Source of the DNA: Polydactylus sextarius | Taxonomy: Eukaryota; Chordata; Actinopteri; Polynemidae | DNA length: 64,000 nucleotides | Assembly (NCBI GenBank): GCA_016801845.1 | Contig: CM028916.1 | Coordinates: forward strand, 19,606,014 to 19,670,013 | Reading direction: 5' to 3' | Part shown: positions 39,342 to 52,682 of the stretch, one piece after another | Numbering within the stretch: position 1 is the first letter of the stretch | Layout: every line of letters begins with the position of its first letter | Translations under genes and position numbers: made by a program | Notes under the pieces: model-generated | The model's database searches: none | Told to the model about the DNA's origin: nothing | What the model saw: only the letters and a program-made list of their open reading frames with translations

Positions 39342-40863
39342 CATCAGTTTCCTTCTCCACCCACTCACCATCACTTCCTCGCCTTGTCATCTCTCCGCAG
39401 AGAGCTCCACCTCTTTTCTGTTTTTGGTTACTGCTGAGAGGAAAGAACACCCCCATCCTTCCCCTCCTCCTCTTTTTCTTCTACTTCCACGGCCTGTTAG
39501 GCTACATATTTATAAACTACGGCTGGGACTTTAAAAAGACTTTTGTGTGCATTAATAAATATTCTTAGACCTCCATTTGTCATCACGCTCTGTAGATTTT
39601 AATTTCTTCCATTTCATTTTGTTTTTTCTTTTATTTTGTCTGTGTTTTGGGGTTTTTTTGTATGTTTTTTTTTGTGTGTGTATTTTTCTCAGGAAGAAGC
39701 CATCATTTATCCATTAGATATGGAAAAGGTTGGACTATCTAACTGGGACAGGAAATTTTCTTTTGCTCTACAACCACATTTAGCAGCGAACATGTAAACA
39801 CAGCTTCACACAGTGGACATTTCTTGACTTACAGACTCATATCATCTTCATAATGACTTATCATGATATTTCACAGTGCTTGATAATGTCGTTTTAAAAG
39901 AGATGTAATTTGGGTCAGTTTTTTTTCCATCTATTGAGATAAACAAAGACAGAAACCTACAGTTTGAGGCAGTTAGCTTTTTACCACAGTAAAAAAAAAA
40001 AAAATACAATTCAAATTTGAGAAATCGAACTATGTTAAACTCAAAACTTAAACCTCCAAAGATATTAAACAATGTGTCATGGACACTTTTTGACATGTCT
40101 TTACATTGTACTGGTCCCTTCATCATCATGTCTCATGGTTCACAAGGATTTCTTCTCATAGGAGTGACAATGTGCTTCTACTGTGAATACACAAGAAAAC
40201 TAGACGTGTGTTTGTGGCCCGAGCCTTACTTACATTTGAAAGGGTCACTAGTTCTTTGATTTGTTTTCTAAAGTTTAAGGTTTATTAAAACTATTGTAAT
40301 TAATGTTATTATTCCTCTTTTATTTATGCGAGTGCATTGCATTTAAGAACAAAGCTATTTTTGTCATGTCCTTTTCACAATCTGTAGAAAACCTCAGAAG
40401 TATTTATATTTATTATATTGATAGGTTTACAGACATCCTGTTTAAATTTTTAGACCCACTTCTTCATTTGAATTCAGCGGTGTGAATGATCAGGCCTCTT
40501 AAAGCAAAAGCACTTCTTGTAGCCTGCTGCTGTGGGACTTTTGTTTTTATTTTTTATTTGCAGCAGCATTTTTTTTTTTTTTTTTTTCGACAGGTGGGCT
40601 GAGATTAGATTTTCTGTGTTTCTGATAAAAGCTAGCTCTAGAAATGACTGTTTTAATCAGGTTATAGTTTGATCCCAAATAAACAAGCCTGTTGTAAGAG
40701 GATAGTTTCAAACTTGAGAACATTTTCTTTCATGTCGAGCTCCTTGTACCTGTTGTTTTATTACGGTATAAAAAAGATGCTGGCTTCTCAGGAGGACATG
40801 GTGTGCAGACATATTTCGGTGGCTACTGTCTATTTGCTTTCATTTGTCCAAGGCAACAATAAA
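39342..40863 (+). promoter_or_regulatory. kdm4a: kdm4a 3' UTR with alternative polyadenylation signals
   Basis: After the TGA the sequence is T-rich and non-coding. AATAAA at 39554-39559 would give a 3' UTR of about 0.2 kb; AATAAA at 40858-40863, before a T/G-rich stretch, would give about 1.5 kb. Long homopolymer runs occur at about 39992-40004 (A) and 40569-40587 (T). Confidence 0.5.
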
Positions 40864-43529
40864 TCTGTGTACTCTTTGTAAACATCTGTTTGAGTAAAGT
40901 TTGAGCTAAGAAAACAACCTTGTACAACTTACTTTCTCCAACACTTCTCATTAGATTACAGAAGATTCAGACAGCTTTTATTTCACTTTCCTGGTGTTTT
41001 TGCGTGGCTGATGTTGGGAGTTTTAGCCAGAGGGCGAGCAGCTGTAGCAGAGCAGGATGAGTCTTGTGGAGACCGCTGCAGGAATTTGATAAGACAGATG
41101 GTTCCTGGTTTACAACGTCTGTGAACTCCAGGTGCTTTTAGACTCTGATCTACCACCTTGTGATTTATTACACTTATTGGAGTCTTAACAAAAATATAAA
41201 AATGTTGAGGCATATTTGGGATGGTAATTTGATAGTTATCTGGCATGTAACCGCCAGCTTTTTACACATTTATACCTCCCTCAGTGTTTCACCTTTAAAA
41301 ACAGGTTAACCGTCAATACATGTCATTCTTATAAACCGGTTTAAAAACATTCCAGAGGAGAGTTGAACAAAAGTAGCTCTGTCTTATTACTGTATTATAT
41401 CATTACTTATTATACTGACTTCAGAAACGTGTTTACTTTTAGTCCTAATTGTTGAATTTCTATTTCAATCACATTTTGAAGCACAAAGTCTCAGGTTGAA
41501 GCATCCGTTGAATTATTTTGGTTTCTCAGAAGCAGGGATTTCTAACTACACATGTTTATTTTATTATATTTATAAAAGTCAAACTCCCAGACAAGTTCTT
41601 TTGGTCACAATACATAAATATGAGCACAAATGATCTCTAGCTGGATTGGATTGATGAAGACATAAGACCACAAGGAAGTGATTCTAGTATTTCATGTTTT
41701 GTCACCAGTTTGAACTTTTTCCTATAATGCATTGGTAACTGGTGTATAGTTAACAACTGACTGGTAATGGAATACAGACCTAACATGTAACAACATATAA
41801 TCAAATAGTTTACACAGTAAGAACAGTTTCTTATAGGTTTTCCAACATTTATTCACTTTCATACAACTATTTGTAACAGCTAGAGGTCAAGTCCAGATAC
41901 GATTTATAAATACTTGAAGAGAAATATTAACGGGAATGACTATGTTTAAATGTAATGTTTAGACCAAATATCAAACACACAAACACACGCACACAAGCAA
42001 ATAGATTAGAATTGAGTCATAAACTGGCATTAAGAGCTTTCCTATTGCTCAAAAATTTTAAGGAGGAGCATTAAAATAATGTGTGGTGGGTGTTTAACCA
42101 GTCAGTTGCAATCAGAGGAAATTCCCCAGGATTTCCTCTTAATTTCTGTTCTCTTTGTCAGCTTAAAATTCAATATCTCTAAAAGTGAACTGACAGTTTT
42201 GGGGAGGCATTCACTGGTGAGCTGGTACCAAGAAACCGTGACCAACATCCTACCACTGTAATTTTCGACTTCACTTACTTCCTCAAGCTCATTTATGACG
42301 AATGAAGCCTCTGTGATGCTGCAGTTTGGTTATCCCCCTTTGGTTTTAAGTTTTCACAGCTGGGCACATTGTCAAAAAATGTCATTTTAGTTTCCCAGGT
42401 ATTTCCCTGAGAAACGAAATCTGCACATTTTCTCAGTGGCATTTTTGTTTTTTTTCATCAGAGCAGTAGAGCAGAACATTACCTGAGAAGTTTGGGTATG
42501 ATCTGTACGTCATGAAAAATTTCCTCATTGCCCTGAAAAAGCAAAAAAAAAAAAAAAAGATACCGAGTTCAAAAACCACCTCAATGTAGCTTCGGGCAAG
42601 GCCACGGTAGAGTCAGGGGTTTCCTGGCGCTGAAGGCCAGTGTCACTTCAGCTTGCTCAGCTCTTTCAGTCTGAGATTTCTATGTGAGTTTCAGATGTCT
42701 GATGGAAACTGTTGACTGTAGATAGATCAGTACGTTGCGCAGAAACAAAGAAGCAAAGGTCATTGGGTAAATTGAAGTTTAATTTATTAATTTAAGCATC
42801 AGTCAGTCTACCACTCTGATCCAGACTGAAATAACTCACCATGGACATGAATGAGAAAGGATCAGGCTCCAGCGCTCTAGTCAAGTCAGTGCTCGGCATG
42901 TTCACTCTCACTAAATTGCTTCCAACCGAGGTCATAAACATGGTGAACATTATAGCTGCTGGACTTCTAGCTAAAGTCCCCACGTGCAGCATTACAAAGC
43001 TGCATGGCGTAGGAAGTGGTGATTCGACGATGACCAAGCTGATGACTAAGCTAGCAGGCAGATTTCCTAATGCAACAACAACAAATAAATAAATAAATAA
43101 AAGATGTGGCAACCTCTTCTGAGAAGTGTTATGAAATTCCCAAATCATCAAACATCAGTGAGCATTGACAGAGACTCTTTTTGTGAACATGGTCAACATG
43201 ATCCAAATTGATGGCAGCATTTGTCCTATATCGCCTCCTCCTCCATGTTCACCCACTTCTCCTTCTATAGAGGATGCTCAGTTTACTGCTTTTATTGTGT
43301 TAAGGGATCAGTGTGAGGCAATGAACACATTCATACACTCACTAAAATGGCAGCAAGTACATAACACTTTGTATAGCACAGAGAAAGTGTTTTTGGACAT
43401 AGCTTATTCAAAAAATAGTCACATAGATCCAAATTGTGGCTCAATTAATCGAAATCAATTTCAACACTTAGGGCATAATAAGATTAGTTATGAAAATGTT
43501 TAGTTAAAATTCAGAAGCAAACTTTTTAC
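40864..43529. other. Gene-poor interval after kdm4a
   Basis: No gene is recognised. A poly-A run lies at about 42542-42559. At 42841-43092 an open frame of 83 codons ends in a (AAAT)n tail (43083-43102), which suggests a retroposed sequence rather than a gene. A further 112-codon open frame at 43165-43503 has no recognisable domain. Confidence 0.4.
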
Positions 43530-44072
43530 TTAAAGGTGACAGAGAATCAAAAAGCATTTTGACCTCGTCTTTGTTGAAGAACGGTCGTCCACCCACATTC
43601 AGGAAGATGTGAAACTTTCTAGAAATTCTGAACGTCTCCTTTTCATAGAAATTCCTCTTTTAGAAATGTCGCTAGATAATGGGTCAATTTTAAAAACACT
43701 TGTTTGTGATGTCAAATGTATTTCACTGCCCCCCCACTCTGACTCCATTCACTCCCCTTCAAAGGTGATTAGCTGTAAAAAGACGGTCTGTCTGTGATAT
43801 GAAGTTACATTGTGTTCTTAGATACATTCATTAGAGTGACAGTGGTTGAAGACAGCCAATCAGTGGTTGCATTTCATAATGAGGTTGCCAGTTAAGCCTG
43901 AAAAGATGCAAAACCAGGTGTTTAAAACCCCCACTTTAAAATATCGTTCTGAGAGGTTTTTATGAAGCTTCTGAGGCGATACACATCCAACCAACATTTA
44001 ATTGTGTAATACAGAGTGACAGAGCATCACAGAACGAAGATCAAAACCCCATCCGTTCTCTGTCACCTTTAA
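43530..44072. mobile_element. Non-autonomous TTAA-flanked DNA transposon (MITE-like)
   Basis: TTAAAGGTGACAGAGAA at 43530-43546 is the exact reverse complement of 44056-44072. Reading TTAA as the target duplication (43530-43533 and 44069-44072) leaves a 535-bp element with 13-bp perfect terminal inverted repeats, AGGTGACAGAGAA. A sub-terminal GAGTGACAGAG repeat lies near 44014-44025. No transposase is encoded. TTAA targets are typical of the piggyBac and Kolobok superfamilies; which one supplied the transposase cannot be told. Confidence 0.85.
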
Positions 44073-47000
44073 CTTTCCACCGTGTTTATTTACCTTTTCC
44101 TCAGAGACTTCCATACTACACACCCCCACACACACGTATATATATATATATATACATGAGGCAGGAAAGCATGTTGTTGTATGACAGCAGTGGCTCGATC
44201 GCTATCTTATTCACACATATACATGGCAAAACAACAAAGGCTGCCAGTTAACCTGCCGCAGGTGCACTTTTCTGAGCACCTCTGCTGACTTCATGCCACC
44301 CACCCCCCCTGTTCCACACAGGATGCAGAGCCAGCACTGTCTGTGGCTACATCTGTCGTCAGAAGCTACCGACTCAAACTACTTTGTTTGGTAAATGCTG
44401 TAAAAAGCCCCTAAAGGAGAATATACAACCACTTAACTTCTTTTGTTTCATCACATTTAAAGAGTTGATCACAGTCAGCTCTCTGGGATAGATACTCTAG
44501 ATAGAAAATGTATTAATCCCAAAGGGAAATTAAAGATTGCATTGTAAAAGAAAGTTTTTCTTGATAAGGTGAAAATACAGTTGGGTTTCCATGTGATAAC
44601 ATACATTCTTTAGTTTAAGATCTTTTTTTTTTCATTTTGGGATGCAAAACATCAATCCATGGCCTGCTGTGATATTACTCTATTTATTGTCACCAGCAGG
44701 TGTTTCCAATGAGACTGTGGGCGCTGAAATAAAGTGAAAGAGCTGCTGTGTGGATAATTACTACTGAACAAATCTGATACTCAAGAGGATCATCAGACAG
44801 AACAAAGTCACAAAGTGGTTGACTTATTGACCGTGTGTATTTAAACAACACAAATCAAACTACAACCAAAAGTAATTTGTAGTTCCAAAACAAGAAATGA
44901 AACACATGTATAGATGATATGCAAATGATGTCATGTGAATTAATGGAAAGAATTATTAGACAAAAAGTGACCTGAAAACATCCGTTTGAAAGAAAAAAAT
45001 AGTATCTGTTGATGCTACATTGATGCAATGTGAGTTTGTTAAGTGGGCATGGAAACAAACTAGGAACATGCTGGCAAAATGATGACATATTGTTTTCACA
45101 CCCACCCTCTATCTCCCAGCATGCCTCTGTCTACTGAACCCTCTCACCATCCCTCGGCCCTGGTTGACAACCCAGCAGCTGTGGCTTTTTCAGGCTTCGC
45201 TGTGGGTTGAGTGTATTTGTCTGCAACCTCCTCAAACCACTTGTTCTTTTGCTTTTTCTTATTCCTTTTTTTTTCTTCTTAATCTTAATTATTTGTAAGT
45301 TTGTTGCTAGAGTGCAGTATCAGCTTGAGTCATCATTTGTGTACAAGCTCAACTTTTGGCAAAAATATTAAACTTTTTAAAATAATAATCCTGCTTTAAT
45401 GATGCAACATCAATCATATTACTCAACACTCAGAAGGCTTCGAGTCGAAGTACAGAAAGGACCTTTACCAGAAGCGCCTGCAGTTTATCAAAAGCTGGAA
45501 CGATGACAAACATGCTGTTTTTGATAATTCTGTACTCCAGTGCAGCACAAGTTCAAAGACATGACTTCTCCACCCCCTTAATACACCACAAAATCTTGCT
45601 GCTTGCTGCTTACACATCTCACATGGTTTCAAATGCATAAACAGAAATCAATATCAGCACTAAGGATCTAACACTGAATGAGTAACTTGTTTTCTAAATT
45701 TGATCTTGATACCTTATCACACGAAAACATGTGACGGTGGATACTTCGAAAAGTCTTTATAGGTATAAATGAGAATGCAAAGCTTTATTTTTTTCTGTTA
45801 GCCTTCAGTTAGGGAGAACTGTTTGGCTTGCTTGCTGATCTGATAACACTGTTGAATAAACATGTTGAGGACCAGTGTGTTCCTTGGCCTGCTGTTTGAA
45901 ATATTTTACTCAACGTTGGTTGTTCACTCTGGTGCTTATTGCTTTAATACATTATTTCCCTGTACCCCTTTACACTTTTGTGATCCATGTGAGAAAAAAA
46001 AAGGAAGGGGGGGGGCACCATTGTCGCACTTTAACTGATTGGTATTCCGGTGCATTAGCTGTAGCGGTATCTGCTGAGTAAAGATTTATATGTGCCACTA
46101 CACAAAAATAGAAATAAAGCTTTCACTGATTCCATTTCTGGTATGTGTTACACTGTCATGGGGACTTTTGCTTTGCAAAAACAGGAAACATCCTTCATTG
46201 GTGAGTAACTAAAGTTGTGCTTCACTATGACTTGAAACTGGTTGTAATCCCCCATATCTATCTTTCACATTCAAAGAAATGTCTTTCATTGAAGACGTCA
46301 GTACCATGGAACTGCAAACACTGTTTTCTGTTTGGCACCTCATTGTTTGGCGTGGGAATCTCCAGTCGAAGCTCATCATAGATCTCATTTCATCTTTCAG
46401 GGTTTGGATCTGGTGTCTGTGCTTGTCTGAACTCACATTAATTATTACCTTGTCAGAGACATTAAATTGAATTATTTAATTACTAATTATCAGTGTAATC
46501 TTGCATAATTGAAAAGTTTCTTAAAAAACTGAGTTCACTAGACTTTCACAGGAGCAGATTAATAAATCCTCTTTCTGTGTCACCAAAAGACCAAAATCAA
46601 TTATGATAAATCGGTTGTATCAGCACTGCACAGGCCAGTATTTAAACATTAAGATATGCAAATATCACCCAATTTCTTACTGAAGTGAGAAATGAAACTA
46701 ATGATTTGTGTTGACCTAATCTGAGGTGAACTACTTATCTTTCATCTGCAATTTGCCACAAACATTTGCCGGATGCTGTTCACCTTCTTCCTACTTACAA
46801 CCACCAAGTATGTTGACAGTCGCCAAGTATGTGCAAGCACACAAACATGCACACAATAGAGTGTAAAAAAAATTAGGATATGTGCCTGTATTTGCAAAGT
46901 GATGGCGACAGAGAGTCTGGGTGTAGAGGTATGAAACCATGACTGATATATAGATAGACACAGCACTACTTCACTTCACAAATGATACTTCTCTCATTGC

Positions 47001-50000
47001 TCTGTCATTAACCAGCAGTCTAAGCCTATAGGTTTCCTTAGGGCTTTACTTTGGCCCCACAATGTCACATGACGGATCAAGTCTGTAATCATCAAAGCGA
47101 CCTTAGGTGTGCAAGCATGTGGTCTTTGTCTACTCCTCTCAAGAGTCAAAGACCAAGGCTGCTTGGTTCATAAGGTCGTTGTGGTTTTGGGAACCTAATA
47201 TATTGCAAGGAGTCATCATTCATTGGTTCTGCATGTCACAGGTATTAAGTGATAAGAAATAATGGATGTAATATATGCTGCAACAAACATACTGATTGAT
47301 TAAAAGGAGAAAAAGAGGAACCATCTGAAGAAAAAAGAAGCTTTTGACACACTAGATGTGGTTTCACACAACACAGGGTCACAATGAGATGGTCCAGAAT
47401 TACATTCAAAATATGGTTTTCTCCTGCTGCTCAGACAAGTATGCAAGTAATTATACAAAAGATCTAAATCCCACAAAATATCTCTCACAGTATAAGCTGA
47501 TTTAAACAAGCTTGTAGTGTGCATACTACCTTCTGGTACAAAGGTTATGTCAAATTTCTTCTTTTACACACACACACGCGCACACACACACACACACACA
47601 CATACATAACCATCTGAGGTATATTCACGTGACGCGCCAGTATAACTTGTCTTGTTTTCAAATAGATTTCTTTACCCATCTTGTCACTGGTTAACATATG
47701 TTTGCAGATGGGACAGTTATACTGTGCCACATGTTTTATCAGGATCTTCTACAGTAGCATTTTTCCATTAGTCAAATCTCGTCTGTTATTGGTTAACTAG
47801 TGTTTGAAGGGAGAACCGAGAGGACAGTGGTTTGTTTGGTGTTGCTCTCTCTTTTTGCAGACACTAGTCTCAGTGACTATTTGATCCTCTTCACTGTATG
47901 GTATCTTCCATTGTAAGGTAGGAGACATGTATAACCTTATTTCTTGGGTGATGAAACAGTAATCTTTGTAATATTGTGCGTATTCCTTGCTCTGTGGTTC
48001 CAGACTTTAACATGAGTTAAATAAAAAGTCTTGCATTGTCAGGTATCAACATGAGAAAGGATTAGACCATTTCTGCACCTTACTCCAGACTAAAAAAAAA
48101 AGAAAAAAGACCTGAGATGTGATATTTGTTTCTGTGTTTATGTGGGAATGTTCTTTCACACATCTCCAGAGATACAGTGTCAGCACTGGCATAGATAGAG
48201 GCTAAAAACAAAACCGGAATTATTTGTGGGAAAAGAATGAGTCTATGACTTTGGCCTAGTGGAGCTTAAAATAAGCTGCTTGATTCTCCATAGGAAGTTA
48301 GAATGTGTCACTGTAAGCAGTCTATAAGAAAGCCATGCCTATATTTTATTTATTTTTTTGTCCAGTCATAGTCGTAGAACAATGTCCAGATTATTGTTGT
48401 TACTCATTTATAAGAAATCTTAACACCTTATATTACCACTTTATTACCAAAATCTTAACCTTTTTGGAAGTATTTTAGAAAGCAAATGAGGAAAGTGTGG
48501 CGCTGAAAGCATAAAATGAAATTTTGAGTAGCTTCATATTTAACCTGACCTATACATATTTATTTGACAAATGTGAAAGTGGCAACAATCTTCTCATCCA
48601 GTTTTTGGGAATAAAAGCACAAAGCCAATTTCCCAAAACGATTAAATATTTTTTTAAAGAGTTTAACTTTTCTATTGTCCAAACTAAAAACCCAGTAAGG
48701 CTATGTCAAAATATATTATATAATAACCAGGACATTTGCTTTCTCATGTTTACTTTAACTGAAGACTTGAATAAACATGTTTCATGTGTTTAATTATGTC
48801 ATACATGAGGACAAAATAAAATTTAAATGTTTCAATGGGAGGGAACAGATAAACTGTGAGAGAGATAAACAGAGGGAGGAAAGAATGAATGAGATCACTG
48901 CCAGTAATTTAAAGCAGTAAAATACTTAACTGGAAAAGTGACCACTGCTTTGCACATCATTTGATAAGTTCATGTCTCCATCTGCCATTTTCAGGTGCAT
49001 TTTAGTTTATGCAAATGACTAATGCAGACAAACCACAGCAAAACACTTTGTGTATTGCTGCTGCAGTCAGTGTGATTGAAATTATGTTGCAATCAGGAAT
49101 GACAGAGATTTGACCTATTTGACCTATCAGGTATTTTTGCTAGTAGAGTGAGGCCATTATAATAATATTATGATAATATAATTTCAATATGCTTCCCTTA
49201 TTTGTTTGGAGCACAAACCAATCTTAAGGTTGTAAACTGAATATGAGGCTGAATATGATGCTATGAAGTCTAGAGCTTGTTAGCTTAGCATAAAAACCTT
49301 AATCAGTGGTAAACAGTTAGCCTGGCTCTTTCCAAACATTGAAAAAAAATTACATAGGAGCAACTCAGAAAGTGAGAAAAGGCTTGTTTAATGCATATAA
49401 AAACCAGGGACCAGGATTGTGACTGTGGAGGTAACTTACCCACCTTGTAACCTAGCCTAGCTCTGGTGGCTACATATTACACCACAGTGATACCAGTCTG
49501 TTAAACCAGTTTCTGTCTATAGGGTTGTGTTGCTGCTGATTTGTTATTCAGTATCAATTACACATATGAATGGGAAGTGAAAGTGTTTGCAGTCACTTTC
49601 TTTTTACATTTTTTGTGTCCTGTTGCTTACCCATGAGAACAAAGGCAGACATTGAGCAGATTCATCTATGTTTCACAAGATACAAATATAAATTGTTTAT
49701 TTTGCCATGGTGAAGTTTGCACTTTCACACAGATAAATTAATTTATCAAGCAAAAAAAAAAAAACAAAAAAAAAAAAAACCACACTTGTTCATAGTAGTG
49801 GTAGCACTAGATTTATTCTTTTTCCAGTTAATACAACCTCATGAGAGGCATTACATTTTCTTCAAAGCACTTTCAACTGTTTTCATCACCCACAGATCTG
49901 TGATATATTTAAGTCTGTGGAGAGGCCTTAAACGGTAACTTGTGCACAGAGGGAAACTGACTTCTGCTCAAAGAAGATACAATGTTAAATCCAGCCATGT

Positions 50001-52390
50001 ACCTGCTATTGCTTCTAGTGTCACTGATACAGCTAAAGTTGTTTGCTGTAGTGTGTGTTTGTTATCGTAACAGACCTGTCATTCAAGAATACAGTGATTT
50101 AGTCAAGATGGAGTAGTAGCAGCAAAATCTCACTCTAAAAATAAGTGAGTCACATCCAAAGGCCTGAAGGGTTTAATTAATTTGTTTGGATGTTCTTTCA
50201 TCTTGGCAGCTACACTTATAGTGCACAGGGAAGAAAACACTTTATAATCTGACAAACAAAACAAACCATACCATCTTCTTCAGGAACATGTGCACTCACT
50301 GGCAGACAAATAAACAGAGTGTAGTTAGAGCATGGGCCACTTCAGCTTCTTGCATTGTTTTCTCCGGCCATTGATCATTCCCTCTTGTAAGTGTGATGTA
50401 GATGAATGTTGTGCCAAAGGCCACGAGGTGCTGCCAACTCACCAGGGCTCCCACTTCACACTTCAACAAGCTAAGTGTTTGTGTGTGAGTGTGTGTGTTT
50501 TATTCGGGCTGCTGCTAATCTCCTGACCCCAGATGGAGAACAACGGGTGAGCAGATTGTATTTCCTGCTTGATTCAATATTAATAGATCGGTATGCTTCT
50601 CCGCCATACTCTTCACAGGGTAAAAACAGAGTATTAACCCCCCGTACACACACCCGCTCTTACCTTGGCTCTCAGCCTAACAACTGCTTATGAAGCCTTG
50701 TGAATCTCAGGGCACAAAAAAGACAAGACAAGAAACAAGAAAACTGAATTAACCAAGTAACCCGAGCAGGTGTCAAGGACAGGACTATGGATCTGCTGCC
50801 ATATAACAATCTGCTGCTGGCAGCCACTTGATAGAATAAAAGGCTCAACTGGGACTGTGGATTATATACAAGGTCAGCAGGTTCTTTGTTTATCAATCAT
50901 CCTCCTTGTACTGAGTTTTAGTTATTCATCCATGTAAATAAGCATTTCTGTTCTTAAGAGTCCTGACAAACAAAGTAAAATGTCTGTTCACCTTCATGGA
51001 AACATCAGGGTGTGAATCTTGCTCCGCATTTAAATTCTTTTCAATTAGCTATCCTTAACTTGACTTTACATGTGAGCACAGGAACTTGACTTGTCAACTC
51101 ATATTTAATGTGCAGTGATTGTGCATAAATTAACTGAACAGTCAACTGTCAACTGAACCAGAATGTGGCATTACTGTCTCTAAAATTAATGATAATGAAT
51201 TCGTACTGAGTAGTGACGGCAGAATGTGGTTTGAGTCCAAAAACAATCTTAATAAGTGAAAAACACGCACACATAGATAGCTCCTAAACTCCTGAACTCT
51301 AAATCAAAAAAAAAAAAAAATCCTAATCACAACTGGGTAAATAAACTTTCTTTTAAACACACATTTATCTTATAAGTCATGTTTATCAGGAAAGTAGCAG
51401 ACAGAAAAATATAAAAAAGGATTATTCACATAGAGAGACAGAGAGAGACAGAGAGAGAGATTTACATCTGTGTACGTGACGTGTTCATGGATGAATACTG
51501 GTTGATGGAAGTGGCTACTGTAGCTTATATTATCTTGCCGTTATCAGTTATTCTCAATGCATTATTTCACCCCCACAAAAATCACACTTCTGATGATAAT
51601 TTATAGTGAAAGTGAAATGAAGGAATGTCCGAACCTTTCCTACTTTGAACATTTGATCCTTAATTTAAGCTTAGTCACACTTTAACTTGAGTGACCTTTT
51701 GATTTCTCCCTTTTTGAACTCCTGTTGACCATCTTAACTACTGCTTTCATATGTGCTTATGGTTTGTGGATATATGAACGTCATTGTAGAGTAATTTCAG
51801 GAAGCACTCAATACAGTCAACATTATCAGTCTCCTTGATATTGATTTGGACAAACTTTGCTCATGTGTTACTGGCATTTAAACAGGAATTCAGTGTTTAC
51901 TTTTGGCCATTTCTTCAAACAAAGACATTCACAGTGAGCTTCAGCCAATGATGAAACTTTTACAGCATTACGTGCGAGGATTTGGGCGAATTCAGCTATG
52001 AATGTGGGATAAAAACATTCCTCTTATCTGTACAGTCCATCACAAAAAAGTGCTGCCCAAGCACATACCACTACAGTGTGTCAGGCAGTCCAACATGCTC
52101 CGTATATTACTGCATCTATACTACTGTTGCTGAGCAAGGCTATAGATTGATGGGGTGTGGTGTGATGATTGTGGTTGACGTGTGTGTTGACTATAAATAC
52201 ACAGGGAAAACTCAGTAGAAAAGGGTATGGTAACAGCTGATTAGTACAGGAGGCCACCACGTGAGGAGCCAGATGAGAGGCGCATTCATTTTAGTTCCGC
52301 TGGAACAGGAGAGGGCATCATAATCCAGGGGATATCTTTCATGTGACTGTCGGTGGCACACTGTGTTGCTCTGGACCAACTAAACAGCTG
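44073..52390. other. Gene-poor interval between kdm4a and st3gal3
   Basis: No exon, RNA gene or promoter is recognised. Contents: (TA)n at 44137-44154; a string TATTAATCCCAAAGGGAAATT near 44511-44531 that recalls the 3' end of a fish LINE; (CA)n at 47566-47602; an interrupted A-run at about 49751-49779; GAGAGACA repeats at 51431-51460. Distal regulatory elements could be here but cannot be recognised by eye. Confidence 0.45.
47566..47602. repeat. (CA)n microsatellite
   Basis: A CA tract interrupted once by CGCG, in the gene-poor interval. Confidence 0.95.
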
Positions 52391-52392
52391 CT

Positions 52393-52682
52393 GATGGTGG
52401 TGGTGATGATGATGGTGTTAACGATGGTGTGTTGATGGACGGAGAGGTAGCGGTCTGTTTTGTTGTTGTGATCCGGAGCTGGTGAAGAACGCGCAGTCCG
52501 GAGCCTGGGTTACTTCTCACGGATTTCACCAAGATGGCTTGGGGAGTTGGGAGAACGCGGTCGATTTATCGACCAAATCCATAATTTACACCAAAGACTG
52601 GTGTTGTTTCTGAACCCGAGGACCCAGGAGAAAGGAAAAGGTATTGTGGACGCTTTTCTCAGTGAATTAAAAAATAAGAACG
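52393..52682 (+). promoter_or_regulatory. st3gal3: Probable st3gal3 promoter and non-coding first exon
   Basis: A GGT/GAT triplet repeat (52393-52438) runs into CpG-rich DNA and then a candidate exon ending AAGAACG/GTATGT at 52682/52683. The next exon begins after TTTTCAG at 54366, 39 bases before the start codon. Four GCTAAC/GTTAGC hexamers follow in the next 570 bp, as at other gene starts here. Exon limits are inferred. Confidence 0.45.

Noticed and set aside
44511..44531. LINE-tail-like string near 44.5 kb as a separate element
   Set aside because: Too short to define an element; noted only in the interval description.
47545..47730. Minus-strand frame with a CPIC motif
   Set aside because: A single Cys-Pro-Ile-Cys is not a RING or zinc domain, and the frame runs into the (CA)n tract.
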